Below, one piece after another: positions 23,319-30,310 of a stretch of DNA of 30,310 nt. Under the pieces are notes generated by a model. It was not told where the DNA came from. It worked only from the letters and a program-made list of their open reading frames with translations, and did no database searches. Each line of letters opens with the position of its first letter. Position 1 is the first letter of the stretch. This DNA is from an uncultured Prevotella sp. (lineage in GTDB: Bacteria; Bacteroidota; Bacteroidia; Bacteroidales; Bacteroidaceae). The stretch lies in NCBI GenBank assembly GCA_900540885.1, contig UQHJ01000026.1, positions 1-30,310 on the forward strand. Reading direction: 5' to 3'. The position numbers and the translations under genes were made by a program.

Positions 23319-24707
23319 TTATCCAAAAAGTTGGCTGAGCGCGTCAGACACTTTCGTCACGGGCACAAGTTCTATGCCAGTATTTTGCATGTCCAACCCC
23401 TTCATATTGCCTTCGGGCAGAATGATGCGCGTAAAGCCCAACTTCGTAGCTTCGGCTACACGCTGGTTGATACGCGTGACAGGACGTATCTCACCACTCA
23501 ATCCTACCTCACCAGCTAAGCACACGCCACGGTCGATAGCTGTATCAACATTGCTCGAAATGACTGCGGCAATGACAGAAAGGTCAATAGCGGGGTCTGT
23601 CACACGAATGCCTCCAGCAATGTTAAGGAAAACGTCCTTCTGTCCTATCTTAAATCCGACACGCTTCTCAAGCACGGCTAAGAGCATGTTCAGACGGCGC
23701 AGGTCAAAGCCAGTAGCCGAACGTTGCGGGGTGCCGTAAGCAGCGGTAGACACTAAAGCCTGTGTATCAATTAAGAAAGGACGTACCCCCTCAACGGCTG
23801 CCGCAATGGCCACACCACTGAGAGAACTGTCTTGTGTCATTAAGAGTTCTGAAGGATTGTCGACGGGGCGCAGTCCATCGCTGCGCATCTCATAAATGCC
23901 CAACTCGGCTGTCGAGCCGAAACGGTTTTTAATGCTGCGCAGTATGCGATACATATAATGCCGGTCTCCTTCAAATTGTAGTACGGTGTCAACGATGTGT
24001 TCAAGCACCTTCGGTCCCGCTATCACGCCGTCTTTGGTGATATGGCCTACTAAGATAACGGGTACGCCACTCTCTTTGGCATATTTCAGTAAGGAGGCAG
24101 CGCACTCACGTATCTGCGTTATCGTACCAGGAGATGACTCAACGCTTTCGACCGACATCGTCTGAATAGAGTCCACTACAATGAGGTCGGGCTTAACGTT
24201 CTTTATCTGTGCGAAGATTTGTTCTAAACGCGTTTCGCAGAGCAGCAGTACGTCGCCCGTTTCGTTACTAATGCGGTCGGCACGGAGTTTGATTTGTCGT
24301 TCGCTCTCTTCACCACTTATGTAGAGTATGCGGTGATTCTTCATGTGCAAAATAGTTTGCAGCAAGAGGGTAGACTTACCAATACCTGGTTCACCACCAA
24401 TGAGCGTCATCGAGCCAGGCACGATTCCGCCGCCTAACACGCGGTCAAGTTCGAAGTCGGTGGTGCTAATGCGCGGTTCTTCATCAGCTGTCACTTCTGA
24501 TAGCCTGACGGGCTCGGGAGCATGTTGTCCGATGCCCGTTAGGGCCTGACGGCTGCGACGCTCATTACTCACGCTATTGCTTTCGGGGCGAATGGTCATC
24601 TCTTTCATCGTGTTCCACGCGCCACACGAGGGACACCGGCCCACCCACTTGGGAGAGTCCATTCCACACTCCGAACATACATATACCGTTTTCTGTTTCA
24701 TACCCAT
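23319..24707 (-). CDS. radA: DNA repair protein RadA (Sms)
   Basis: RadA is a RecA-like ATPase that helps process recombination intermediates. The 462-residue protein has the N-terminal zinc finger CSECG...CPSCG (about 11-31), Walker A GGEPGIGKST (about 103-112), the RadA-specific KNRFG motif and a C-terminal Lon-protease-like domain. Two Met codons (1 and 3) are possible starts. The first overlaps the merR stop (TAATG), so translation is likely coupled. It lies between merR and the FAD dehydrogenase in one minus-strand transcript. Confidence 0.97.
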   Translation of the reverse strand: MGMKQKTVYVCSECGMDSPKWVGRCPSCGAWNTMKEMTIRPESNSVSNERRSRQALTGIGQHAPEPVRLSEVTADEEPRISTTDFELDRVLGGGIVPGSMTLIGGEPGIGKSTLLLQTILHMKNHRILYISGEESERQIKLRADRISNETGDVLLLCETRLEQIFAQIKNVKPDLIVVDSIQTMSVESVESSPGTITQIRECAASLLKYAKESGVPVILVGHITKDGVIAGPKVLEHIVDTVLQFEGDRHYMYRILRSIKNRFGSTAELGIYEMRSDGLRPVDNPSELLMTQDSSLSGVAIAAAVEGVRPFLIDTQALVSTAAYGTPQRSATGFDLRRLNMLLAVLEKRVGFKIGQKDVFLNIAGGIRVTDPAIDLSVIAAVISSNVDTAIDRGVCLAGEVGLSGEIRPVTRINQRVAEATKLGFTRIILPEGNMKGLDMQNTGIELVPVTKVSDALSQLFG

Positions 24708-25054
24708 TACATTGCCTCCAAAGCACGCTTCATGTCCATTAGTTCTTCGCGCACCTTGCGCAAGCGTTGAATAGCTTCAAGAGGTTGTGCTACGCCTTGT
24801 CTATTTTGTTTCAACACGTCGCGTGCCGCAGCCAATTTTAGGCCGCGCACCTTTACGAGGTCGTAGACGGTACGTATCTTTTCAATATCGTCTTTGGTAT
24901 ATTTGCGCACACCACGTGCCACCTTCTTAGGGGCTATTTGTTGTGGAAACTCCTTTTCCCAATAGCGCAGCAAGGTTTCGCTTACGCCAATGGTCTGTGC
25001 CACTTCGCGAATGGTGTAATAAAATTTTTCGTCATTAAGTACTGTATCTGCCAT
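24707..25054 (-). CDS. MerR-family transcriptional regulator
   Basis: A 115-residue protein with the MerR winged helix at the N-terminus (YTIREVAQTIGVSETLLRYWEKEF, about 13-36, then GVRKYTKDDIEKIRTVYDLV). A short helical dimerisation tail follows (about 85-115). There is no effector-binding domain and no Cys-rich metal site. It stands first in a merR-radA-FAD dehydrogenase row and is divergent from the thrE-like gene. What it senses is unknown. Confidence 0.92.
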   Translation of the reverse strand: MADTVLNDEKFYYTIREVAQTIGVSETLLRYWEKEFPQQIAPKKVARGVRKYTKDDIEKIRTVYDLVKVRGLKLAAARDVLKQNRQGVAQPLEAIQRLRKVREELMDMKRALEAM

Positions 25055-25071
25055 AGTACGCTGAACATGAT

Positions 25072-25100
25072 TATATAAACTAATTTTGAATGCCTACTTA
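25072..25100. repeat. Single arm of the ATATAAACTAA repeat
   Basis: ATATAAACTAATTTTGAA and CCTACT here match the arms of the palindrome at 10206-10346 almost base for base. It lies between the merR -7 box and the merR start, so it is in the merR 5' leader. Confidence 0.75.
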
Positions 25101-25106
25101 TAGCCG

Positions 25107-25137
25107 CAAATTTACTGATTTTAAACTGAAAGAACAA
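25107..25137 (-). promoter_or_regulatory. Putative promoter of merR-radA
   Basis: Minus-strand TAAATTTG (25114-25107) matches the -7 consensus; TTG (25137-25135) lies 20 bases upstream. The leader to the merR ATG would be about 45 bases. Confidence 0.6.
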
Positions 25138-25284
25138 GAAAAGCGTACTGTGCTAATAGAAGAAACGAATTAACATCGACCCGAAAATTGAAAGCCTCTC
25201 CCCCTAAACCCCATTATACATTAGCCATCGAAACAACTCAATCCATACAATTCGTTACGTAGCCCCTATTTCTACATTTTTTTG

Positions 25285-25292
25285 TAATTTTG
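25285..25292 (+). promoter_or_regulatory. -7 box of the thrE-like gene
   Basis: TAATTTTG matches TAnnTTTG, 41 bases before ATG 25333. No convincing -33 is seen. The rest of the 278-base divergent spacer shows nothing else. Confidence 0.55.
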
Positions 25293-25332
25293 CAGTCGAA
25301 AAATAAAATTACAAAATTCCCATTTTAATTTA

Positions 25333-26703
25333 ATGACAAACAACACTGAACTTACGCGCGAGCAGTTAATTCGTCACAAGCTCGACTTGCTGCTGCGCAC
25401 AGGCCAGTTATTGGTTGAAAGTGCGGCTGATACCAACCGCATTATGCGTAATATGAAGCGCACTGCAGCTTTCTTAGGGCTGCCCGAAGAACACCTTCAC
25501 ATCTACGTACAGTTCAATATGCTGATGGTCAACCTCAGCGATAATGAACATTCGTTCACTAAGTTTCAGCGCTGCGACAAGCATGGCATCAACATGACCA
25601 CCATTTCGCTTATTAGTAAGCTTTCGTGGAAGGCCATTCGCGAGGACTATAGCATTGAACGCTATGCCGAAGAGTTAGAAGCTATTGCCAGTCGTCCACG
25701 TAATTATACGCCCGTTCAGGTGGCTATTGGTACGGGTTTCGCTTGCGGTGGCTTCTGTATTCAGTTCGGTTGTGACTGGACAGCCTTCTTTTATGCCTCA
25801 TTTGCTGCTGCTATCGGTATGTACCTTCGCGGACTGATGTTGCGCAAAGGACTCAATAACTACATGGGCATAGCCGTAGCTGCTTTTATCAGTACCGTGA
25901 TAGCTTGGGCTACCACTTACTTGCCCTCGTCATGGACGGACACACCGCTTCACCCACTTTTGGCTTGCGCCTTGTTCATTGTGCCAGGTGTGCCTTTGAT
26001 TAACTTCGTAGACGATATGCTTGACAATTACATACAAGTGGGTTTGACCCGTGCTATCAACACCTTCTTGATGATTGTGGCCATGTCGTTTGGTATAGCC
26101 TTCTTCTTAAAGTTGTCCAACTTCGACCTAACGCAGTTCTATACCATACCGATGATTCCGCACAACACTTATATAAGTTATGCAATTGCGGCAGCCATTT
26201 CGGCTATGGGCTTCTCAATGATATTCAACATTCCGCGCCGATTGCTTTGGGTCGTGGCCATAGGAGGTATTATTGCTGTTTGTACGCGTAACTTCGTCAA
26301 TCTCGGACCATCAAATAATAATATAGGTCTTGACATGGGACTTGCTATCGGTTCGTTGGCTGGTAGTGCCTTAGTCAGTTTGGTTGCAGTGAAGGTTGTA
26401 CACTGGGTACATGCCCCCAACCACGTACTTTCTATTCCGAGTGTTATCCCAATGGTTCCTGGTGTGTTGATGTATCGTGCCTTGGTAGGACTCATCGAGA
26501 TGAATGGTGTGGTAGGCGAACTTACCAACGCTATGAAGTTTGGTATGGCTTCAGCCATTACGATTATGTGCATCGCCTTAGGTGTAGCTGTTCCTAATGT
26601 GTTCGCTCGTCATTGGCTGGCAAAAGATCGTCAACGTAAACTCAAACAAATGATCGAAGACCGCAAGAAACGTGGCTACTTTGTCGACTTGACCGAAATT
26701 TAA
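25333..26703 (+). CDS. Threonine/serine exporter (ThrE) family protein, fused form
   Basis: A 456-residue membrane protein with the DUF1212 (ThrE) and DUF3815 parts in one chain. Residues 1-120 are a soluble domain with the ThrE start HKLDLLLRTGQLLVESAADTNRIMRNM. About ten membrane segments follow from about 135 to 435, including PGVPLINFVDDMLDN and VIPMVPGVLMYRALVG, the family's paired PGxxL motifs. ThrE exports threonine and serine in Corynebacterium; the substrate here is inferred. It is divergent from merR and is followed by a strong terminator. Confidence 0.92.
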   Translation: MTNNTELTREQLIRHKLDLLLRTGQLLVESAADTNRIMRNMKRTAAFLGLPEEHLHIYVQFNMLMVNLSDNEHSFTKFQRCDKHGINMTTISLISKLSWKAIREDYSIERYAEELEAIASRPRNYTPVQVAIGTGFACGGFCIQFGCDWTAFFYASFAAAIGMYLRGLMLRKGLNNYMGIAVAAFISTVIAWATTYLPSSWTDTPLHPLLACALFIVPGVPLINFVDDMLDNYIQVGLTRAINTFLMIVAMSFGIAFFLKLSNFDLTQFYTIPMIPHNTYISYAIAAAISAMGFSMIFNIPRRLLWVVAIGGIIAVCTRNFVNLGPSNNNIGLDMGLAIGSLAGSALVSLVAVKVVHWVHAPNHVLSIPSVIPMVPGVLMYRALVGLIEMNGVVGELTNAMKFGMASAITIMCIALGVAVPNVFARHWLAKDRQRKLKQMIEDRKKRGYFVDLTEI

Positions 26704-26714
26704 TAAAATAGTCG

Positions 26715-26812
26715 GTTTTGCGTTTAAGGGGTATGAGATTATAAAGTTAGTCTATTTGATTATCAATGTGATGTAACGTTATAGCCTCATAACCTCCAAG
26801 CAGAAAACTGAA
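26715..26812. repeat. Dispersed ~97-base palindromic repeat, copy 2
   Basis: Follows the thrE-like stop codon by a few bases. Block order matches 15888-15984: TTTTGCGTTTAAGG, AAAGTTAGT, TTGATTATCAATGTGATG, TTATAGCCTCATAACC, AAACTGAA. The outer arms can pair. Confidence 0.8.
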
Positions 26813-26837
26813 TAATCAGAACACAACATCAATAAAA

Positions 26838-26886
26838 GAGGGGCAGAACGACACACACACCAACTTGTGCGTTCTGCCCCTTTTTC
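26838..26886 (+). terminator. Terminator after the thrE-like gene
   Basis: AGGGGCAGAACG (26839-26850) pairs with CGTTCTGCCCCT (26870-26881), followed by TTTTT. The tdk GTG start is only about 25 bases further on. Confidence 0.93.
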
Positions 26887-26909
26887 CTTTTTATCCATCA
26901 ATCTTTACC

Positions 26910-27491
26910 GTGTTTCAAGAAGAACATAACATACTCACTCAATCGCAAGGTCGCATTGAAGTGATTTGCGGTTCTATGTTCTCGGGTAAAACCGAAGAAC
27001 TCATCCGCCGTTTGAAGCGTGCCCGCATTGCGCGCCAACGCGTAGAAATCTACAAACCAGCTATCGACACACGTTACTCTGAAGAGGACGTAGTGTCGCA
27101 TGACGCTAACTCGATTGCCTCAACCCCCGTTGATTCCGCTCGCAGCATTTTACTCTTAGCCAGTGAGGCGCAAGTGGTAGGCATTGATGAAGCGCAATTC
27201 TTTGACGACTCTTTAGTAGAAGTGTGTAACGAATTGGCCAACAATGGTAAGCGCGTAATCATAGCAGGGCTTGACATGGACTTTAAGGGTGTCCCCTTTG
27301 GCCCTATGCCACAACTCATGGCCATAGCAGAAGACGTGACAAAGGTACATGCCATTTGCGTGAAGTGTGGCAATTTGGCACACGTTTCTCATCGCATCGT
27401 AAAGGACGATCACCGCGTATTATTAGGCGAACAAGACGAGTACGAACCGCTTTGTCGTCATTGCTATAATAAAATAGAAAGTAGTAAGTAG
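26910..27491 (+). CDS. tdk: Thymidine kinase
   Basis: Type II thymidine kinase, phosphorylating thymidine to dTMP for salvage. The start is taken as GTG 26910 (193 residues, FQEEHNILTQSQGRIEVICG), since no ATG precedes the P-loop and this matches the N-terminus I recall for Bacteroides Tdk. The frame also extends upstream to a TTG inside the terminator stem, which is unlikely to be used. P-loop GSMFSGKT (21-28), DEAQF (93-97), GLDMDFKG and a zinc-binding CVKC...CRHC at the C-terminus are present. No promoter motif is seen between the terminator and the start. Confidence 0.94.
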   Translation: MFQEEHNILTQSQGRIEVICGSMFSGKTEELIRRLKRARIARQRVEIYKPAIDTRYSEEDVVSHDANSIASTPVDSARSILLLASEAQVVGIDEAQFFDDSLVEVCNELANNGKRVIIAGLDMDFKGVPFGPMPQLMAIAEDVTKVHAICVKCGNLAHVSHRIVKDDHRVLLGEQDEYEPLCRHCYNKIESSK

Positions 27492-27529
27492 AGCGTGTTA
27501 GCTCTAATCAAGATTATAAAATTGGGGGG

Positions 27530-27653
27530 CGGGTTTGTAACCCGCGTCAACAGCGAAATATAAGTAAAGGCGGGCTGAAAGTTTGATGAAACTTTCAGCC
27601 CGCTCTTGCTAATATTTTACTGCTGCCGCGGGTTACAAACCCGCTCCCCAATT
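27530..27653. repeat. Nested palindrome: GCGGGTT module pair around a 15-bp-stem hairpin
   Basis: The outer inverted modules are 27530-27546 and about 27627-27653 (AATTGGGG...CCCCAATT with GCGGGTTTGTAACCCGC). Inside, GCGGGCTGAAAGTTT (27570-27584) pairs perfectly with 27589-27603. The right flank CACACGATT...ACAGAGCCAC (27677-27699) recurs at 29926-29948. The element separates tdk and the SulP gene, which converge. Confidence 0.88.
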
Positions 27654-27706
27654 AGGTCGTCAAAGTGCAGTTCACTCACACGATTCGTTACAGAGCCACT
27701 TTTTAT

Positions 27707-29395
27707 TTAAGGGCGCTTCACAATTGCTGCAGCGCGCTCAAGAGCCACATTGATGTTCGGACAGATATGGTCCTTGCCCAATAAGTGGCAGAAGCCATTG
27801 TGTTCGAGTACATTGTACACGTTAGGAGTGACACCCGATAGTACGATGTGAGTGCCCTCGCGGTGACTCATTTCACACAAGTTCTGAAGATTGTGGATAC
27901 CTGTAGAATCAATGAACGGCACACGACGCATACGAATTACGCGCACCTTGGGGTGATCCTCCATTGTAGCCATTAGTTCTTCAAACTTGTTGGCTATACC
28001 AAAGAAGTAAGGGCCATTGATTTCATATACTTCAACGCCCTTGGGAATGATAAGGTGCTCTTCATGTACCTCAGCGTCAGTTTCGTCGTTAGGGTCGATT
28101 GCGTCAGCGATCACCTTAATTTGTGTAGATTCTGCCATACGTTTCATAAAGAGCAAGCAAGCAATCAACAAACCCACTTCAATGGCCACGGTAAGGTCGA
28201 AGATGACGGTTAAGAAGAAAGTGATGAGCAATACGATCACGTCGCTCTTCGGGTTCTTCATGAGCTGCATAAAGGTGCGCCAACCACTCATGTTGTAAGA
28301 TACGATAACCAATACACCAGCTAAGCACGACATGGGAATGTAGGCTGCTAAAGGCATAAGAACCAAGAAGATAATCAACAGAACGACGGCATGTATAATA
28401 CCAGCTACGGGAGTGCGACCGCCATTATTGATATTGGTCATTGTACGTGCAATAGCACCCGTACAGGGAATACCGCCAAAGAGCGGCGTGCAGAGGTTGG
28501 CTACGCCCTGACCAATGAGTTCTTGATTAGAGTTGTGATGATCGCCACACACACCGTCTGCTACTGTAGCAGAGAGCAGTGATTCTATTGCTCCTAATAC
28601 GGCTATAACCATAGCCGTGGGGAAGAGGCTCTTCACGTTTTCCCAACTGAGGCTGGGCACTTGAAGTTCGGGGATAGAGGCTTTGATTTCACCAAATTGG
28701 TCGCCAATGGTGGTTACGTGAAAGCTTGTATTTGCATTCAAGAAGTAAACGCCGATAGTCATTACGATGATAGCTACCAATGATCCTGGTACCTTCTTCG
28801 ATACTTTGGGGGTAAGCGTTATCAAAAGTATGCTTACCAAACCTACGGCGGTGGTAATCCAATCTACTGTACTGAAATGTTGAAAGTAAACGACCCATTT
28901 TGACAAGAAGTCACCAGGAAGTTTGCCTTCAATGGTCAGTCCGAAAAGGTCCTTTATCTGTGTGGTAAAGATTGTAACGGCAATACCACTCGTAAAACCT
29001 ACTACAATGGGATAGGGGATAAATTTTATAATAGTGCCCAAACGACACACGCCCAACACAATTAGGAAGATACCAGCCAACATCGTGGCTAACATTAGTC
29101 CTGAAAGGCCTAATTGTGGATTGCTGACAATACCATAGATGATAACGATGAAAGCACCCGTGGGGCCACCAATTTGTACGCGGCTACCACCCAATGCAGA
29201 AACAATAAAACCACCAATGATGGCGGTTAAGATACCTTGTGAGGGAGTAACGCCCGAAGCTATACCAAAGGCGATAGCCAATGGGAGGGCTACAATGCCT
29301 ACAATTAAGCCGGCCATAAGGTCGGCAGCAAACTTCTCTTTGTTGTAATGCCGCAGTTCGCTAACTAAGCGCGGCGCAAAGGCTGAATGACTCAT
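27707..29395 (-). CDS. SulP-family anion transporter with STAS domain
   Basis: The start is placed at ATG 29395 (562 residues, MSHSAFAPRLVSELRHYNKEKF), since the 39-codon upstream extension would run through the -7 box at 29435-29442. SulP proteins carry sulfate, bicarbonate or related anions at the inner membrane. The N-terminal signature DLMAGLIVGIVALPLAIAFG (about 25-44), QIGGPTGAFI near 82-91 and about 12-14 membrane segments are present. A C-terminal STAS domain (about 440-555) contains PFIDSTGIHNL, the usual regulatory motif. Sulfate would fit with cysN in the window, but bicarbonate is equally possible. Confidence 0.94.
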   Translation of the reverse strand: MSHSAFAPRLVSELRHYNKEKFAADLMAGLIVGIVALPLAIAFGIASGVTPSQGILTAIIGGFIVSALGGSRVQIGGPTGAFIVIIYGIVSNPQLGLSGLMLATMLAGIFLIVLGVCRLGTIIKFIPYPIVVGFTSGIAVTIFTTQIKDLFGLTIEGKLPGDFLSKWVVYFQHFSTVDWITTAVGLVSILLITLTPKVSKKVPGSLVAIIVMTIGVYFLNANTSFHVTTIGDQFGEIKASIPELQVPSLSWENVKSLFPTAMVIAVLGAIESLLSATVADGVCGDHHNSNQELIGQGVANLCTPLFGGIPCTGAIARTMTNINNGGRTPVAGIIHAVVLLIIFLVLMPLAAYIPMSCLAGVLVIVSYNMSGWRTFMQLMKNPKSDVIVLLITFFLTVIFDLTVAIEVGLLIACLLFMKRMAESTQIKVIADAIDPNDETDAEVHEEHLIIPKGVEVYEINGPYFFGIANKFEELMATMEDHPKVRVIRMRRVPFIDSTGIHNLQNLCEMSHREGTHIVLSGVTPNVYNVLEHNGFCHLLGKDHICPNINVALERAAAIVKRP

Positions 29396-29434
29396 TAATA
29401 CAGTTAAGTTGTTAGTTTTAATTAATTCTGACTG

Positions 29435-29442
29435 CAAAGTTA
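29435..29442 (-). promoter_or_regulatory. -7 box of the SulP gene
   Basis: Minus-strand TAACTTTG matches TAnnTTTG, about 40 bases before ATG 29395. The -33 is not clear. Confidence 0.6.
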
Positions 29443-29516
29443 ATAATTTTAACTGAGTTACAGACTTTTTTAAGGGAGACATTAAGGTCAGTGGGCGAAA
29501 TGTAAACAGCAACTTG

Positions 29517-29919
29517 TCTGCCTAATTGGGGGGCGGGTTTGTAACCCGCGGCAGCAGCAAGCTTTGAACATCTACTTATAGTCGCTTAGCGCGAGAACAT
29601 ACATAACATACAATTTTACATACTTTATTTACATACTATACTCAATTTGTGCCAAGGCACAAATTGAAACATACAGGCTACGCCCTTGCGCTTCAGCGAC
29701 AATGTGATATATTGAGAATGCTTCTAATTATCGTTTATGCAAGCCATTAGTGCGCTGAAGCGCAAGGGCGTAGCCAGTATGTATCAATTTGTGCCTTGGC
29801 ACAAATTGAGTAGTATGTAAATCAGTATGTTATGTATGTTCTCGCGCTAAGCGACTATAAGTAGATGTTCAAAGTATGCTGCTGCCGCGGGTTACAAACC
29901 CGCCCCCCAATTAGGCAGA
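29517..29919. repeat. 403-base near-perfect palindrome (foldback element copy 2)
   Basis: The left end TCTGCCTAATTGG (29517) is exactly inverted at 29919. In order from outside: the GCGGGTTTGTAACCCGC module, TTTGAACATCTACTTATAG, CGCTTAGCGCGAGAACATAC, the CAATTTGTGCC/GGCACAAATTG hairpin, then GGCTACGCCCTTGCG on each side. The unpaired centre is about 60 bases and is the reverse complement of the centre of copy 1 (754-1048). Outer modules are present on both sides here, so this is the more complete copy. Confidence 0.92.
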
Positions 29920-30019
29920 TTTACCCACACGATTTATCACAGAGCCACAAATTTCTTATTGACTTATGAATTAGCTGCACTTATCGTTTAATAACAAGCC
30001 CTTTTTTGACTGCTTGCAC

Positions 30020-30310
30020 TTACAATGCTGATATCTCGTCAAGCGCGAGTCCTGTAGCTTCGGCTATATCATTGGGGGACATACCCATTGATAACATTTT
30101 TTTTGCTACTTCTGCACGTCCTTCTGCACGTCCCTCTGCACGTCCTTCTGCACGACCTTCTGCACGCCCCTCGGCACGTCCTTCCGCACGACCTTCCTCT
30201 TTGGCTGTATCTAATGAGTTTTTTATATCACGATAAGCCTTTAGGCTATCTTCGTATTCTCGTAACTCAGCTTTGGTAAATTGGGCTATCTCTGCTTCTT
30301 TGAAAAGGCG
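30020..30310 (-). CDS. Rpn/PD-(D/E)XK nuclease family transposase-like protein, C-terminal part
   Basis: The minus strand is open from the right edge to TAA at 30020-30022, giving the last 96 residues. The gene continues off the window, so the catalytic domain is not seen. The visible part has a helical start (FTKAELREYEDSLKAYRDIK), seven perfect EGRA repeats (residues 39-66, bases 30113-30196), then VAKKMLSMGMSPNDIAEATGL. This tail is characteristic of Rpn/PDDEXK_2 proteins, encoded widely in Bacteroidetes and linked to recombination-promoting nucleases in E. coli. An open frame on the opposite strand (SARP repeats) is a shadow of the repeat. Confidence 0.85.
   Translation of the reverse strand, partial: RLFKEAEIAQFTKAELREYEDSLKAYRDIKNSLDTAKEEGRAEGRAEGRAEGRAEGRAEGRAEGRAEVAKKMLSMGMSPNDIAEATGLALDEISAL

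Noticed and set aside
26865..26909. Upstream TTG start for tdk
   Set aside because: The extra codons come from the terminator stem and T-tract; the GTG at 26910 gives the usual Tdk N-terminus.
29396..29512. N-terminal extension of the SulP protein
   Set aside because: It crosses the -7 box and adds 39 residues not expected in this family.
1..29919. A composite transposon bounded by the two palindromes
   Set aside because: The content is housekeeping genes in normal arrangements, and the palindromes encode no transposase; inversion is more plausible than transfer.
30006..30236. Plus-strand frame encoding SARP repeats
   Set aside because: It is the opposite-strand shadow of the EGRA repeats in the minus-strand Rpn-like gene.

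Overview
The window looks like a chromosomal stretch from a member of the Bacteroidales, most likely a Prevotellaceae-type organism. Three things point there. Promoters of the Bacteroidetes type are visible (-7 TAnnTTTG, in several cases with TTTG 19 bases upstream) and no strong Shine-Dalgarno sites are evident. The proteins are of Bacteroidetes type (DUF4834 protein, OmpH, CdaA after FolP, MerR-RadA pair, a GTG-started Tdk). The genus is inference only. Almost all genes are housekeeping and intact; the accessory content sits at the two ends and in the spacers.

Layout. 1-344: 3' end of an IS3-family transposase. 345-1143: gene-free DNA packed with repeats: a pair of 40-base repeats around a strong hairpin, an eight-unit array of about 31-base period, and a 295-base foldback palindrome. 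1144-7341 (minus strand): cvfB-like and lolD; ompH; a purine permease with xpt; and cysN behind two copies of the same promoter. 7691-12990 (minus): an export operon running tolC, hlyD, ABC-2 permease, ABC-2 permease, with no ATPase gene beside it. 13171-14950 (minus): a small membrane protein and murF. 15049-20893 (plus): folP, cdaA (c-di-AMP synthesis), psd and pssA (phosphatidylethanolamine synthesis), a DUF4834 protein, ruvB and ybeY. 21019-21249: a small secreted Lys/Cys-rich protein with its own promoter and terminator. 21397-25054 (minus): merR, radA and a COG2509-type FAD dehydrogenase with a basic disordered N-terminus. 25333-27491 (plus): thrE-like exporter and tdk. 27707-29395 (minus): SulP transporter. 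29517-29919: a 403-base near-perfect palindrome that is an inverted copy of the element at 754-1101. 30020-30310 (minus): C-terminus of an Rpn/PD-(D/E)XK nuclease-type protein with seven EGRA repeats.

The most unusual material is intergenic. Several families of palindromic or tandem units recur: a GCGGGTTACAAACCCGC module, a TTAGCAAG/GCGGGCTGAAAG module, an ATATAAACTAA module, 8-base AATGTGNN arrays, 9-base AGTTTAATG arrays, a roughly 97-base dispersed palindrome and a MITE-like element. The two large palindromes lie in opposite orientation about 28.5 kb apart, so recombination between them could invert the whole block. I found no CRISPR array, tRNA, rRNA, phage or recognisable defence system. 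The best candidates for undescribed biology are the repeat array beside the IS, the palindrome family and the Lys/Cys-rich secreted peptide.
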